Assembly (NCBI GenBank): GCA_035651455.1
Contig: DASRFR010000054.1
Location: 224,698 to 288,697 of the forward strand
Length of the DNA stretch: 64,000 nt
Direction of reading: 5' to 3'
Origin: DASRFR01 sp035651455
GTDB taxonomy: Bacteria > Acidobacteriota > Terriglobia > Terriglobales > Acidobacteriaceae
The position numbers and the translations under genes were made by a program. A model generated the notes under the pieces. That model saw only the letters and a program-made list of their open reading frames with translations. It was not told the DNA's origin and made no database searches. Of the stretch, positions 51,462 through 59,790 are shown piece after piece (position 1 is the first letter of the stretch; each line of letters opens with the position of its first letter).

Positions 51462-51878
51462 CTACCCCGCATGGCCTAGCGCCCTGGCTTCCGCTGTGGC
51501 CTGTTGCAACACGTCGGCAGGCACTTCTTTCATGGTGAGGTAAAACTCAAACATGGGTGTCTCTGTCCCGCGTCCCCATCGGTTAACTTCCCAATGCGCG
51601 CGGACTTGTTTCACCTCCGCATGCCCACTGAGATCCAACAGGAGGGGATGCTGCCCGCGGTAGAACTTCTGCGGGAATGTAACCAGCGGCTTCGCCCCCC
51701 AGGTCGCCCCGTCGGACGAACCATACACGGAGATATCCAGTGCTTCCTGTTCAATAATGTTGGTGATGTGCAGCGTGAGCAGAAATACGCGGTTCGCCGT
51801 TCCGCTCACATCCACAGCCGAACCATCGCCTTTCGCCTGCACAATGGTCCTCTCTGGGACTAAGTACGTATCAATCAT
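51462..51878 (-). CDS. conserved small protein of unknown function beside aroA
   Basis: 138 residues; no signal peptide or TM segment. The sequence reads as an all-beta sandwich (FLLTLHITNIIEQEALDISV, YGSSDGATWGAKPLVTFPQK, HPLLLDLSGHAEVKQVRAHW, FEFYLTMKEVP). It carries no catalytic signature I recognise. It is upstream of aroA on the same strand (48-bp gap) and may be co-transcribed. Confidence 0.75.
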   Translation of the reverse strand: MIDTYLVPERTIVQAKGDGSAVDVSGTANRVFLLTLHITNIIEQEALDISVYGSSDGATWGAKPLVTFPQKFYRGQHPLLLDLSGHAEVKQVRAHWEVNRWGRGTETPMFEFYLTMKEVPADVLQQATAEARALGHAG

Positions 51879-52074
51879 GGCGAACTGAATTGTAGCAAAG
51901 CGTTCGCCCGCCGCTAACCTCAGTTCCGTTGTTATTCATGATTCTCCGACCCAAAGCTTTGTGTGTTGCGTCACATTCCGCTCCATCTTTCTTGACTACA
52001 CTTGCAGACGTCCAGGTTCCTCTGCGCGCATCCGGCACATTGACCAACCGTCCCCTCCTGGAAGGCATTGTGCT

Positions 52075-55000
52075 ATGCGCTGTCGTGTGTCTGGATCCTG
52101 GTTCTCCGTTTTGCGGACGTCGCTGCTTACACTGTGCATCTCGATACTCGCCTTCGGGCAGACATTGATCCTGCCATCCGGCGCACAGCCAACCCAGAAA
52201 CAGATCTCCAGTAGGCGCTCCGAGTGGTTTGCCAAAGGACGCACATCGCGCGGCCCTTCCCCGGCCGAACTACGTCGCCGGGCGCACCAGGAACGCATGC
52301 GCTTGCGAGCTCAGTCGGCGCTGCGGCCCCATGCTGTCGGTCGGCTCTCATCCATCCCCGGCACCGCCTGGACACCTCTCGGACCCGCTCCTCTCGTCTC
52401 CGATGCCAGCGGCAGTGGCATTCAGGACTACAACTACGTTTCCGGGCGCGCAACTGCCATCGCCATCGACCCCAATGACCTCAGCGGAAATACCGTGTAC
52501 CTGGGCGGCGCTTTCGGAGGATTGTGGAAGTCGACCAATGCTGGATCGCTCAGCCCCAATGCCTCGCAGGTGAGCTGGACGCCTGTTCTGGATGATCAGC
52601 CGACACTCGCCGTCGGCGCCATTGCCATCCAGCAGCAGACCGGCAATCCCGATCTCGCGAAAAGCCTGCTCTTGGTCGGCACCGGCGAAACCGATAGCTC
52701 CTCTGATTCCTATTATGGTCTGGGAATTCTGCGCTCCACCGATGCCGGCAAGACTTGGAACCTGGTTCGCTCCGCTAATTCCGGCACGCGCTCTTTCGCC
52801 GGGCTCGGCTTCAGCAAAATAGCTTTCAGTACGGCGAATCCCAACCTCGCCGTAGCCGCCGCCGGAGCCACCGCGCGCGGCATTACCGAGGGTTATGAAG
52901 ATCCCATCGACCTCAATCGCGGACTTTACGTCTCCACCGATTCCGGCGTGAACTGGAATTACGCGACGGTGCGCGACGCCGGCGTGACTATCGCGCCCAA
53001 CTCGGCAAGCTCGGTGGCTCATAACGCCGTTGCTGGCAAGTTCTATGCCGCGATCCGCAATCACGGGTTCTATTCCTCGATAGACGGCGTTACCTGGACG
53101 CGACTCGCCAACCAGCCCGGTTCGGGATTGACGGCTCAGGCATGCCCCCCCAATCCCGCTTCCTCCTTTTGCCCGATCTATCGCGGCGAGTTGGCTGTGG
53201 TCAGCGGCAGAAACGAAATGTATGCCTGGTATGTGGACGCCAATGATCTAGACCAAGGCATATACCGCAGCTTGGATGCTGGCAGCACCTGGACGGCTAT
53301 CGACGAATCCGGGTTGACCGCTTGCGGCGACGGCTCCGGCTGTGGAACCGAACAGGCCTCCTACAATCTGGCACTCGCCGCGGTGCCGGACGGTACCACC
53401 ACCGACCTTTTTGCCGGCGCTATGAACATTTACAAATGCCGGGCTCTCGTTTCGAACCAGGTTTCCTGCGCTGACAGCGGCTGGCTTAACCTGACCCACG
53501 TGTATGGCTGCACCGATATTGCGAAAGTACATCCGGCTCAGCACGCGATCGCCATCAATAATCCCAGCGGCACTGGCAAAGAGCTGGCATTCTTCGCGAA
53601 CGACGGCGGCATCTATCGCGCGCTCGACGGCTTCACTGGCCTGCTGACGGGCACCTGCGGCAGTAGAAATCAATTCGACAGCTTGAACCAGACCCTTGGG
53701 TCGATAACGCAATTCGCCTCGCTTTCCATGCACCCCACGGACTATCGCACTATGCTTGGCGGCTCGCAGGGGAATGGCTCCCCGGCCACGGCTTCCGCCG
53801 TCTCGAGTGCCGCCTGGATCAACGTCATGGCCGGCGATGGCGCCTCCACGGCCATGGATCCATCTACGCCCGGCAACTGGTTCGCTTCCAATCCGGATCC
53901 TGGCTGGGGATTGCTCAGCATCAAGCGCTGCGCCAACGGAATTTCCTGCCATACCCAGGATTTCGACGAAGTCGCCAACAGCGTCGACCTGGGCGGCGAT
54001 GACGGTGGTTTTATCTTCCCCTACATTCTCGATCCGCAGTCCGCGACCGCCATGCTGGTCGGAACTTGTCGCGTCTGGCGCGGCCCGCGGCTGGGTGGAA
54101 GCTTTGCCCAGGTCAGCAACAACTTCGATACCGGCGTTGGCCCCTGCACCGGAAGCGAGGTCAACGTGATTCGATCGCTTGCGACCGGCGGACCTACCGA
54201 CAGCAACGGCTCTAAAGTCATATACGCCGTCACTGATGGTCCCGGTCCCTTGCAGACTGCCCCTATTGCCGGTGGTCGCGTCTTCGTGACCACGAATGCC
54301 ACGCTCGGCCCTGCTGGATGGGATGACAGAACTCAGAACATCAATCCAGATCAATATGTGATCTCTGCCGTCGCGCTCGACACTTCCGATGCTACCGGGA
54401 ACACCGCATTCGTCACTATCATGGGATTCGGCGTCTCCCATGTCTGGAAGACCATCAATGCCGGCGCCAGCTGGATTGACTTCACCTCCAACCTGCCCGA
54501 CGCGCCTGCGAATGCGATCGTCATCGATTCTGCTGTAAGCACCGTGTACGTCGGCACCGATGAGGGCGTGTACTCTAGCAGCACCACTACGCCATCGTGG
54601 ACCGAGATCGGCCCCGCGCCTGGCTCAGGCATAAGCGGTTTTCTCCCCAATGTTCCCGTGACCGCGCTCGCCATTTTCAGCAAGCCCCCCGTCAACCCGC
54701 GTATGAAAAAACTTCGCGCGGCCACTTACGGACGCGGTATCTGGGAATTCGATCTGCTCGTCATGCCCGACTACGACATCAACGTAAGCAATTCGCCGCT
54801 CACTGTTGGTATCGGCAAGGCACCGACAATAACGGGCAACCTGACCTCAACCGCCGGTTACGCCAGCTCAGTCGCCCTCACTTGCACTACGGGAATCACT
54901 GCTCCACCACCTGGCTGCGCCGTATCGCCCGCGCATGTGACCCCTACGCCAGGCGGCGCGGCCATCTCCGTCAGCGCCAGTCCACTGAACTCCGTCGCGG

Positions 55001-56268
55001 ATTTCACTTTCAATATTCACGGCTTGGGCAGCGACGTCGATGCCCTGGAGCACGACGCTCCCGTGACCCTCCACGTCGCCGATTTCAGCCTCACCGCTCC
55101 TACACCCTCATCCACAACCGCCAATCGTCCTAACAGCTCCGCCCCCGTGAGCTTCACTGTCACGGCCTCCGCTTCTGTCCCTCTCGATGTGACATTGTCC
55201 TGCGCATCCCTCCCTGCGGGAGCAGCATGCAGCTTCCTACCCCAAGGCGCGACCCAGCCCACTACTCTGATTTCCGTGGGCCCATCCTCGCCCGTCTCCG
55301 TCCAGCTCACGATCCTCACCAGCACGACCACTCCCAGCGGATCCTACTCAGTGAACATCACCGCCGCCGCACTCGGCTTGAGCAGGCAACAAATCCTGGC
55401 CTTCACCGTGACCGCAATCCCCGACTTCAATCTCACTCTGGATTCCAGTTCACTCACGCTGTTGGCGGGACAGTCCGGCCAGTTGACTGGAACCATCCAG
55501 TCGATCAACGGGTACCAGAGCACCGTCAACCTGGCCTGTGCCTCCGGTGTCACTGCTCCGCCGTCCACCTGCACGGTTTCACCCGCCGCTGTGACTCCGA
55601 GTAGTAGTGGCTCTCCGCTGCGCGTCACCATTGGCGCGAACACCGGTGGCAATTATTCTTTCAATGTAAAAGCTAGCGGCACCGACGCAAGCAAACTCAC
55701 GCATTCCGCCGCGGCCTCGCTCATTGCCAGTGGTTTTCAGATCGGTGGCAATCCCGGATCTCCAACGACGGTGACTGTCCACGCCGGAGAGCTCGCCACC
55801 TTTCTTCTGCAATTCGCTCCCAGCGGCACTTCTACGTTTCCTGATGCCGTTACGCTTGCTTGTTCCGGAGTGCCGGCGCACAGCACCTCTGCTTTCACTC
55901 CCACCCAAATCGGCGCGGGAAGCGGCAAGACGCAGGTCACTCTCACCATTGCGACGGCCGCGGCCCACGCCCGTCTGCGCACAGCGAGCCTCTTCTACGC
56001 GAGTTGGCTGACGCTCTTTGCAATGGCTCTTTTCGTCCCCGCCATTGACGCATGTCGCAGCGGCAGGCTTGCGCGCGCGTTCTCTATTGCGGCGATCACG
56101 CTCTGTGTTGCGGTAATGGTTTCCTGCGGCGGCGGTCTCAGCGGAGGTGACAGCGGTGGAGAGACTTCGCCGGGAACGGGAACACCTCCCGGCGCGTATA
56201 CGTTGACGGTGACCGCATCTTCGGGAGGCCTCTCCCAGAGTTCGACTCTTACCTTAATTGTGAACTAG
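52075..56268 (+). CDS. giant exported BNR/VPS10-like propeller protein with split Ig-like C-terminal membrane module
   Basis: 1397 residues from ATG 52075, preferred over upstream starts because GGAAGG lies 9 nt before it and a signal peptide follows (SVLRTSLLTLCISILAFGQ). Residues about 80-900 are propeller blades with Asp-box-like ends (GGLWKSTNAGS, STDAGKTWNL, STDSGVNWNYA, SLDAGSTWTAI, TINAGASWIDF), as in glycosyl-hydrolase-like or photosystem-assembly-factor-like proteins. Three to four Ig-like domains follow (SSLTLLAGQSGQLTGTIQSI, VNLACASGVTAPPSTC). The end shows a TM helix (about 1304-1324), basic loop CRSGRLAR, second helix ending VMVSCGGG (Cys1351) and TPPGAYTLTVTASSGG plus a last strand. 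It should be anchored in a membrane with the propeller outside. Confidence 0.85.
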   Translation: MRCRVSGSWFSVLRTSLLTLCISILAFGQTLILPSGAQPTQKQISSRRSEWFAKGRTSRGPSPAELRRRAHQERMRLRAQSALRPHAVGRLSSIPGTAWTPLGPAPLVSDASGSGIQDYNYVSGRATAIAIDPNDLSGNTVYLGGAFGGLWKSTNAGSLSPNASQVSWTPVLDDQPTLAVGAIAIQQQTGNPDLAKSLLLVGTGETDSSSDSYYGLGILRSTDAGKTWNLVRSANSGTRSFAGLGFSKIAFSTANPNLAVAAAGATARGITEGYEDPIDLNRGLYVSTDSGVNWNYATVRDAGVTIAPNSASSVAHNAVAGKFYAAIRNHGFYSSIDGVTWTRLANQPGSGLTAQACPPNPASSFCPIYRGELAVVSGRNEMYAWYVDANDLDQGIYRSLDAGSTWTAIDESGLTACGDGSGCGTEQASYNLALAAVPDGTTTDLFAGAMNIYKCRALVSNQVSCADSGWLNLTHVYGCTDIAKVHPAQHAIAINNPSGTGKELAFFANDGGIYRALDGFTGLLTGTCGSRNQFDSLNQTLGSITQFASLSMHPTDYRTMLGGSQGNGSPATASAVSSAAWINVMAGDGASTAMDPSTPGNWFASNPDPGWGLLSIKRCANGISCHTQDFDEVANSVDLGGDDGGFIFPYILDPQSATAMLVGTCRVWRGPRLGGSFAQVSNNFDTGVGPCTGSEVNVIRSLATGGPTDSNGSKVIYAVTDGPGPLQTAPIAGGRVFVTTNATLGPAGWDDRTQNINPDQYVISAVALDTSDATGNTAFVTIMGFGVSHVWKTINAGASWIDFTSNLPDAPANAIVIDSAVSTVYVGTDEGVYSSSTTTPSWTEIGPAPGSGISGFLPNVPVTALAIFSKPPVNPRMKKLRAATYGRGIWEFDLLVMPDYDINVSNSPLTVGIGKAPTITGNLTSTAGYASSVALTCTTGITAPPPGCAVSPAHVTPTPGGAAISVSASPLNSVADFTFNIHGLGSDVDALEHDAPVTLHVADFSLTAPTPSSTTANRPNSSAPVSFTVTASASVPLDVTLSCASLPAGAACSFLPQGATQPTTLISVGPSSPVSVQLTILTSTTTPSGSYSVNITAAALGLSRQQILAFTVTAIPDFNLTLDSSSLTLLAGQSGQLTGTIQSINGYQSTVNLACASGVTAPPSTCTVSPAAVTPSSSGSPLRVTIGANTGGNYSFNVKASGTDASKLTHSAAASLIASGFQIGGNPGSPTTVTVHAGELATFLLQFAPSGTSTFPDAVTLACSGVPAHSTSAFTPTQIGAGSGKTQVTLTIATAAAHARLRTASLFYASWLTLFAMALFVPAIDACRSGRLARAFSIAAITLCVAVMVSCGGGLSGGDSGGETSPGTGTPPGAYTLTVTASSGGLSQSSTLTLIVN
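55984..56268 (+). other. C-terminal TM - basic loop - TM - CGGG - Ig-tail module, copy 2
   Basis: Helix 1 is ASLFYASWLTLFAMALFVPAI, then DACRSGRLARAF, helix 2 SIAAITLCVAVMVS and CGGG (Cys codon 56125-56127). A Gly-rich spacer and the tail with GAYTLTVTASSGG and TLTLIVN follow. The layout matches copy 1 although the helices share little sequence. Confidence 0.75.
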
Positions 56269-56284
56269 GACGGCGCTCTTTGGT

Positions 56285-57580
56285 CTAAGCTGTCGATCCA
56301 CCGGTGGCGCGCAGGTCGAGTTCTGCCCCAACCGAAACTGCGCTGTCCGCGCTCACCATGCTTTGTCGCGGGCACACCAGTTCCAGCAGCGGCGTCGTCA
56401 TGAACGTCGTCACTAGCGCCATCAGCACCATCATGGAAAACAGCGCCGGGGAGATCACCTTGATATCCAGTCCAATATTCAGGATGACTAGTTCCATCAG
56501 CCCGCGCGTGTTCATCAGAATTCCCAGCCCGCCCGCTTCGCGCAGCGGCATGCCCGTGAGCCACGCCGCCAGCATCGAGCCGCCCAATTTCCCCAGCGTG
56601 GCCACCATCACGATGAGCACAACGTAAAACCACATATGCGAGCCCTTCACCAGCCCGATGTTGGTCCGCAGGCCGGTGAAGGCGAAGAACAATGGCAGGA
56701 GCATGGTGATGGTGATGACCTCGAACCGGTCCAGCACGTAGCGCACAAAGCGCGGTTCCTTGGGCATAATGGCGCCCATCAGGAAAGCGCCGAATAGCAG
56801 GTGAATCCCCAGGTATTCCGTGCACAGCGCGGACGCCAGGACCAGCAACACCATGACCGCCATGAGGTTTTCGCTCAGTCCCCCACGTTTCGCATAAGCG
56901 CTCTCAAACTTCTTGAGCAAGTGCCGCACGCCGTGAATCATGAGTAGCGCGAATGCCAGGATTCCGAACAACGTCACCCAAATGGATTTCGTCCCATGCG
57001 CGGCGCGAATCAGGATCACGATGTAGGCCAGGATGCACCATCCCGTCACATCGTCCACCGCCGCGCACGCGATCGCGACTGTCCCCAGGCGGCTGCCCAG
57101 CATGTCGCGTTCCGTGAGAATGCGCGCCAGCACCGGGAACGCGGTAATGCTCATTGCCGCGCCCATGAACAGCGCGAAGTTCGTGAATGTCACACTCTCG
57201 TCGGAGAGTCGCGGATATAGATACAGCGCCAGGAATGACGCCAGCACGAATGGCGCCGTGATGCTCACGTGACTGGTCAGCACCGCCGCGTGCCCCTGGT
57301 GCTTCAGTTCTTTAGGATTGATTCCCAGCCCTACCAGGAACATGAAGATGATCACGCCCACCTGGCTGAGCGCGTTCAGTGCCCCCAGGCTCGCGGCCGG
57401 AAATACGTACGCCGAGAAAGACGGAGCCAGCCATCCCACCAGCGAGGGGCCCAGCAGAATGCCCGCGAACATCTCGCCCACCACTCGTGGCTGCCGGATT
57501 TTTCGAAACAGTGTGCCCGCTAAGCGGCAAATCCCTAGAATGACGGCAATCTGCAGCAAGAGGACAAACATGTTTGTCAT
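56285..57580 (-). CDS. cation:proton antiporter (CPA2, Na+/H+ exchanger family)
   Basis: 431 residues from ATG 57580 with AAAGGGG upstream; the frame extends upstream through the preceding gene. It has about 12 hydrophobic helices. Conserved parts include QPRVVGEMFAGILLGPSLVG, FLVGLGINPKELK, SITAFPVLARILTE, and DDVTGWCILAYIVIL with the Asp-Asp of the ion-binding site, plus GILMNTRGLMELVILNIGLD. It exchanges Na+ or K+ for H+ at the inner membrane. No C-terminal RCK/TrkA-N domain is present. Its start codon overlaps the stop of the upstream small gene (ATGA), showing translational coupling. Confidence 0.93.
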   Translation of the reverse strand: MTNMFVLLLQIAVILGICRLAGTLFRKIRQPRVVGEMFAGILLGPSLVGWLAPSFSAYVFPAASLGALNALSQVGVIIFMFLVGLGINPKELKHQGHAAVLTSHVSITAPFVLASFLALYLYPRLSDESVTFTNFALFMGAAMSITAFPVLARILTERDMLGSRLGTVAIACAAVDDVTGWCILAYIVILIRAAHGTKSIWVTLFGILAFALLMIHGVRHLLKKFESAYAKRGGLSENLMAVMVLLVLASALCTEYLGIHLLFGAFLMGAIMPKEPRFVRYVLDRFEVITITMLLPLFFAFTGLRTNIGLVKGSHMWFYVVLIVMVATLGKLGGSMLAAWLTGMPLREAGGLGILMNTRGLMELVILNIGLDIKVISPALFSMMVLMALVTTFMTTPLLELVCPRQSMVSADSAVSVGAELDLRATGGSTA

Positions 57581-58101
57581 CGACGCGCCCCTTTGCTGTT
57601 CCCGCCCTGCCGGACGGCACGAAACCGCAACGCCGCACAATTCGCACAGCCGTCCACGGTAAACGTGCCCATTAGCGATCGCGGGTCTGCATTTGCATCG
57701 ACATTCGCTGCCAGGATCAACGTGCCGCTGCCGCCACAACTCCCGTTGCTGCTCGGTGCGCGCAAAGTCCCGCTGATGCTGGTTCCCTCTATATTTCCAG
57801 AGCTGGTGGAACTCGTGCCGCCGTTCAACGCCAGCGTCAGGCCCTTGCCGGATTGCGAGATAGATAGTGTGTCGGCGCTTTCCAGGGCCTTCAGACAGGC
57901 GGAATTGGCTGCTTCGTCAAGCGGCTCTGCTTGTACTTTCCAGGTGCCGTCTACGGAGAGCGGAGCTGCAATCGTCCTTCCGACCTTGAGCACCAGGAGT
58001 AATGCCACGATCGGAACGCCTACCAGGAGGATGTAGGCGATCACAAAATTTTGCTTGCTTTGGCCCAAGCTTTCACCCCAGACTGCCGACTTCTGCGCCA
58101 C
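57577..58101 (-). CDS. single-TM protein coupled to the antiporter gene
   Basis: 174 residues. An N-terminal cytoplasmic tail (about 1-20) leads into a TM helix (FVIAYILLVGVPIVALLLVL, about 19-38); the rest is a periplasmic beta-type domain (LSVDGTWKVQAEPL, SLMGTFTVDGC) with a Gly/Ser-rich middle (NGGTSSTSSGNIEGTS) and four Cys (NSACLKAL, NGSCGGSG, VDGCANCAAL). The family is not recognised. The stop overlaps the antiporter start in ATGA. This fixed coupling suggests an accessory subunit or regulator of the antiporter; that is inference. Confidence 0.7.
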   Translation of the reverse strand: MAQKSAVWGESLGQSKQNFVIAYILLVGVPIVALLLVLKVGRTIAAPLSVDGTWKVQAEPLDEAANSACLKALESADTLSISQSGKGLTLALNGGTSSTSSGNIEGTSISGTLRAPSSNGSCGGSGTLILAANVDANADPRSLMGTFTVDGCANCAALRFRAVRQGGNSKGARR

Positions 58102-58285
58102 GGCTTGAAAATGAGACTCTCCGCCGAGGGACGCGTTCCACAGAGCCTACCACGTTGCTGCTTTCGCAATGTAGCCTAAAGTGCCGCCGGGAGACGGAGC
58201 GCAAGTCCCCGCGCACCATCCATGCTTGACTAGTTTTCGCTATCGACGCCAGCGCCCAGCGTTTATCCTGTCCCCAGGACTTCCC

Positions 58286-59524
58286 ATGACCGATGCCCGC
58301 TACGACGTCGTTGTGATCGGAGGGGGGATCGTCGGCCTCTCCGTTGCCATGGAGACCACCCGCCGCTTCCCCGACCTGCGCGTGCTAGTCGCCGAAAAGG
58401 AGCCAGCCGTAGCCCGCCACCAGAGCGGACACAACAGCGGCGTGATCCACTCCGGCGTCTATTACAAGCCCGGCTCCATCAAGGCGCGTACCTGCGTAGA
58501 AGGCGCCGCAGCAATGGTCGCATTCTGCCGGCAGCACGACATTCCTCACCAGATTTGCGGCAAGCTTATCGTCGCTACTTCCGAGGACGAACTCCCGCGC
58601 CTGGACGAGCTGCACCGCCGCGGCACTGCGAATGGTTTGCAAGGCCTGCGCATGATCGGTCCCGAGCAGATGCGCGAGTACGAACCGCACTGCACCGGCA
58701 TGCGCGCCCTGGTTGTACCCAGCACTGGCATTACCGATTACGCCACCGTGAGCGGCAAGTACGCGGAAATCATCGCCGCGCAGGGCGGAACCGTCAGCCT
58801 GAACACCAAGGTGACCGGCTTCGCTCGCCGCGCCGACTCCATTACGGTTGAAACCACTCGCGGCGCCTTCGCCACTCGCTATGTGATCAATTGCGCCGGG
58901 CTGCACAGCGACCACATAAGCCGTCTGGCTGGCGAGCCGCCCAAGGTGCGCATCATTCCCTTCCGCGGCGAGTACTACGACCTCACCCCCCAGCGCGAAA
59001 GCTTGGTCAAGGCTCTGATCTACCCTGTACCCGATCCTCGCTTTCCTTTCCTCGGCGTACACTTCACGCGCCGCGTGCGCGGCGGTGTCGACGCCGGCCC
59101 CAACGCGGTTCTGGCCTTCCGCCGCGAGGGATACTCCCGCACCAGCTTCAGCCTCGGCGATACCATCGAAACCCTCTCCTATTCAGGCTTTTGGAAGATG
59201 GCGTCGAAGTATTGGCGTATGAGCGTGGACGAATTCCATCGCTCATTCAGCAAGAGCGCATTCGTCGCCGCCCTGCAGCGCCTGGTTCCGGAAGTGCGTT
59301 CTGAAGACCTGGTGCCCGGAGGTGCCGGCGTGCGCGCGCAGGCCTTGAATCCTGACGGCACGCTGGTCGATGACTTCCAGTTCGTCGCCTCCGATCGAAT
59401 GCTGCATGTCTACAACGTCCCATCCCCGGCGGCGACCGCATCGCTGATGATCGGCCGCGCGATCGTGCAGATGGCCCAGGACGCTTTCCAACTGCAGCCC
59501 ACGGTTACTGCACAATCAACGTAA
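58286..59524 (+). CDS. lhgO: L-2-hydroxyglutarate oxidase
   Basis: 412 residues from ATG 58286 (AGGA upstream; the open frame before it has no likeness). DVVVIGGGIVGLSVAMETTR is the FAD site, and the LhgO hallmark RHQSGHNSGVIHSGVYYKPG follows. Other conserved parts are YVINCAGLHSDHISRLAG, IIPFRGEYYDL and FLGVHFTRRVRGGVDAGPNA. It oxidises L-2-hydroxyglutarate to 2-oxoglutarate, passing electrons to the membrane quinone pool, a metabolite-repair role. Its 3' end overlaps the convergent FG-GAP gene by 20 bp. Confidence 0.94.
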   Translation: MTDARYDVVVIGGGIVGLSVAMETTRRFPDLRVLVAEKEPAVARHQSGHNSGVIHSGVYYKPGSIKARTCVEGAAAMVAFCRQHDIPHQICGKLIVATSEDELPRLDELHRRGTANGLQGLRMIGPEQMREYEPHCTGMRALVVPSTGITDYATVSGKYAEIIAAQGGTVSLNTKVTGFARRADSITVETTRGAFATRYVINCAGLHSDHISRLAGEPPKVRIIPFRGEYYDLTPQRESLVKALIYPVPDPRFPFLGVHFTRRVRGGVDAGPNAVLAFRREGYSRTSFSLGDTIETLSYSGFWKMASKYWRMSVDEFHRSFSKSAFVAALQRLVPEVRSEDLVPGGAGVRAQALNPDGTLVDDFQFVASDRMLHVYNVPSPAATASLMIGRAIVQMAQDAFQLQPTVTAQST

Positions 59525-59790
59525 GCGTCAGCGTGTCGGTCGTTGCCTGGGGCGCCTGCGCTCGAACAGAAATCGTGTAGGTGCCCGACGGAGTGCTCTC
59601 ACCCGATCCGCCTCCATTGCCGCCACTGCTATTGCTACTGCTTCCCCCGCCGCAACCACACATCCCCAACAAGAGTAGTAGCCCCAATACTCCTGCGCGG
59701 CGCTTACGTCTTTTTCGTCTGATGTTCGGCAGCATCACTACGCCAAAGACTCCGATGGCCCACATCCATGTCGAATCGCGGAACAGCTGT
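59505..59790 (-). other. C-terminal TM - basic loop - TM - CGGG - Ig-tail module, copy 3
   Basis: Helix 1 is TWMWAIGVFGVVMLPNI, the loop RRKRRKRR, helix 2 AGVLGLLLLLGMCG, then CGGG with its Cys codon at 59652-59654. This is the most lipobox-like of the three copies (LGMCGC) and has the strongest basic loop. A Ser/Gly/Asn spacer and the TPSGTYTISVRAQ tail follow. Confidence 0.75.

Noticed and set aside
53248..54441. 397-residue frame on the minus strand
   Set aside because: It lies wholly antisense to the BNR propeller gene; composition is that of a mirrored high-GC frame (Gly/Arg/Val-rich) with no domain or ribosome-binding site.
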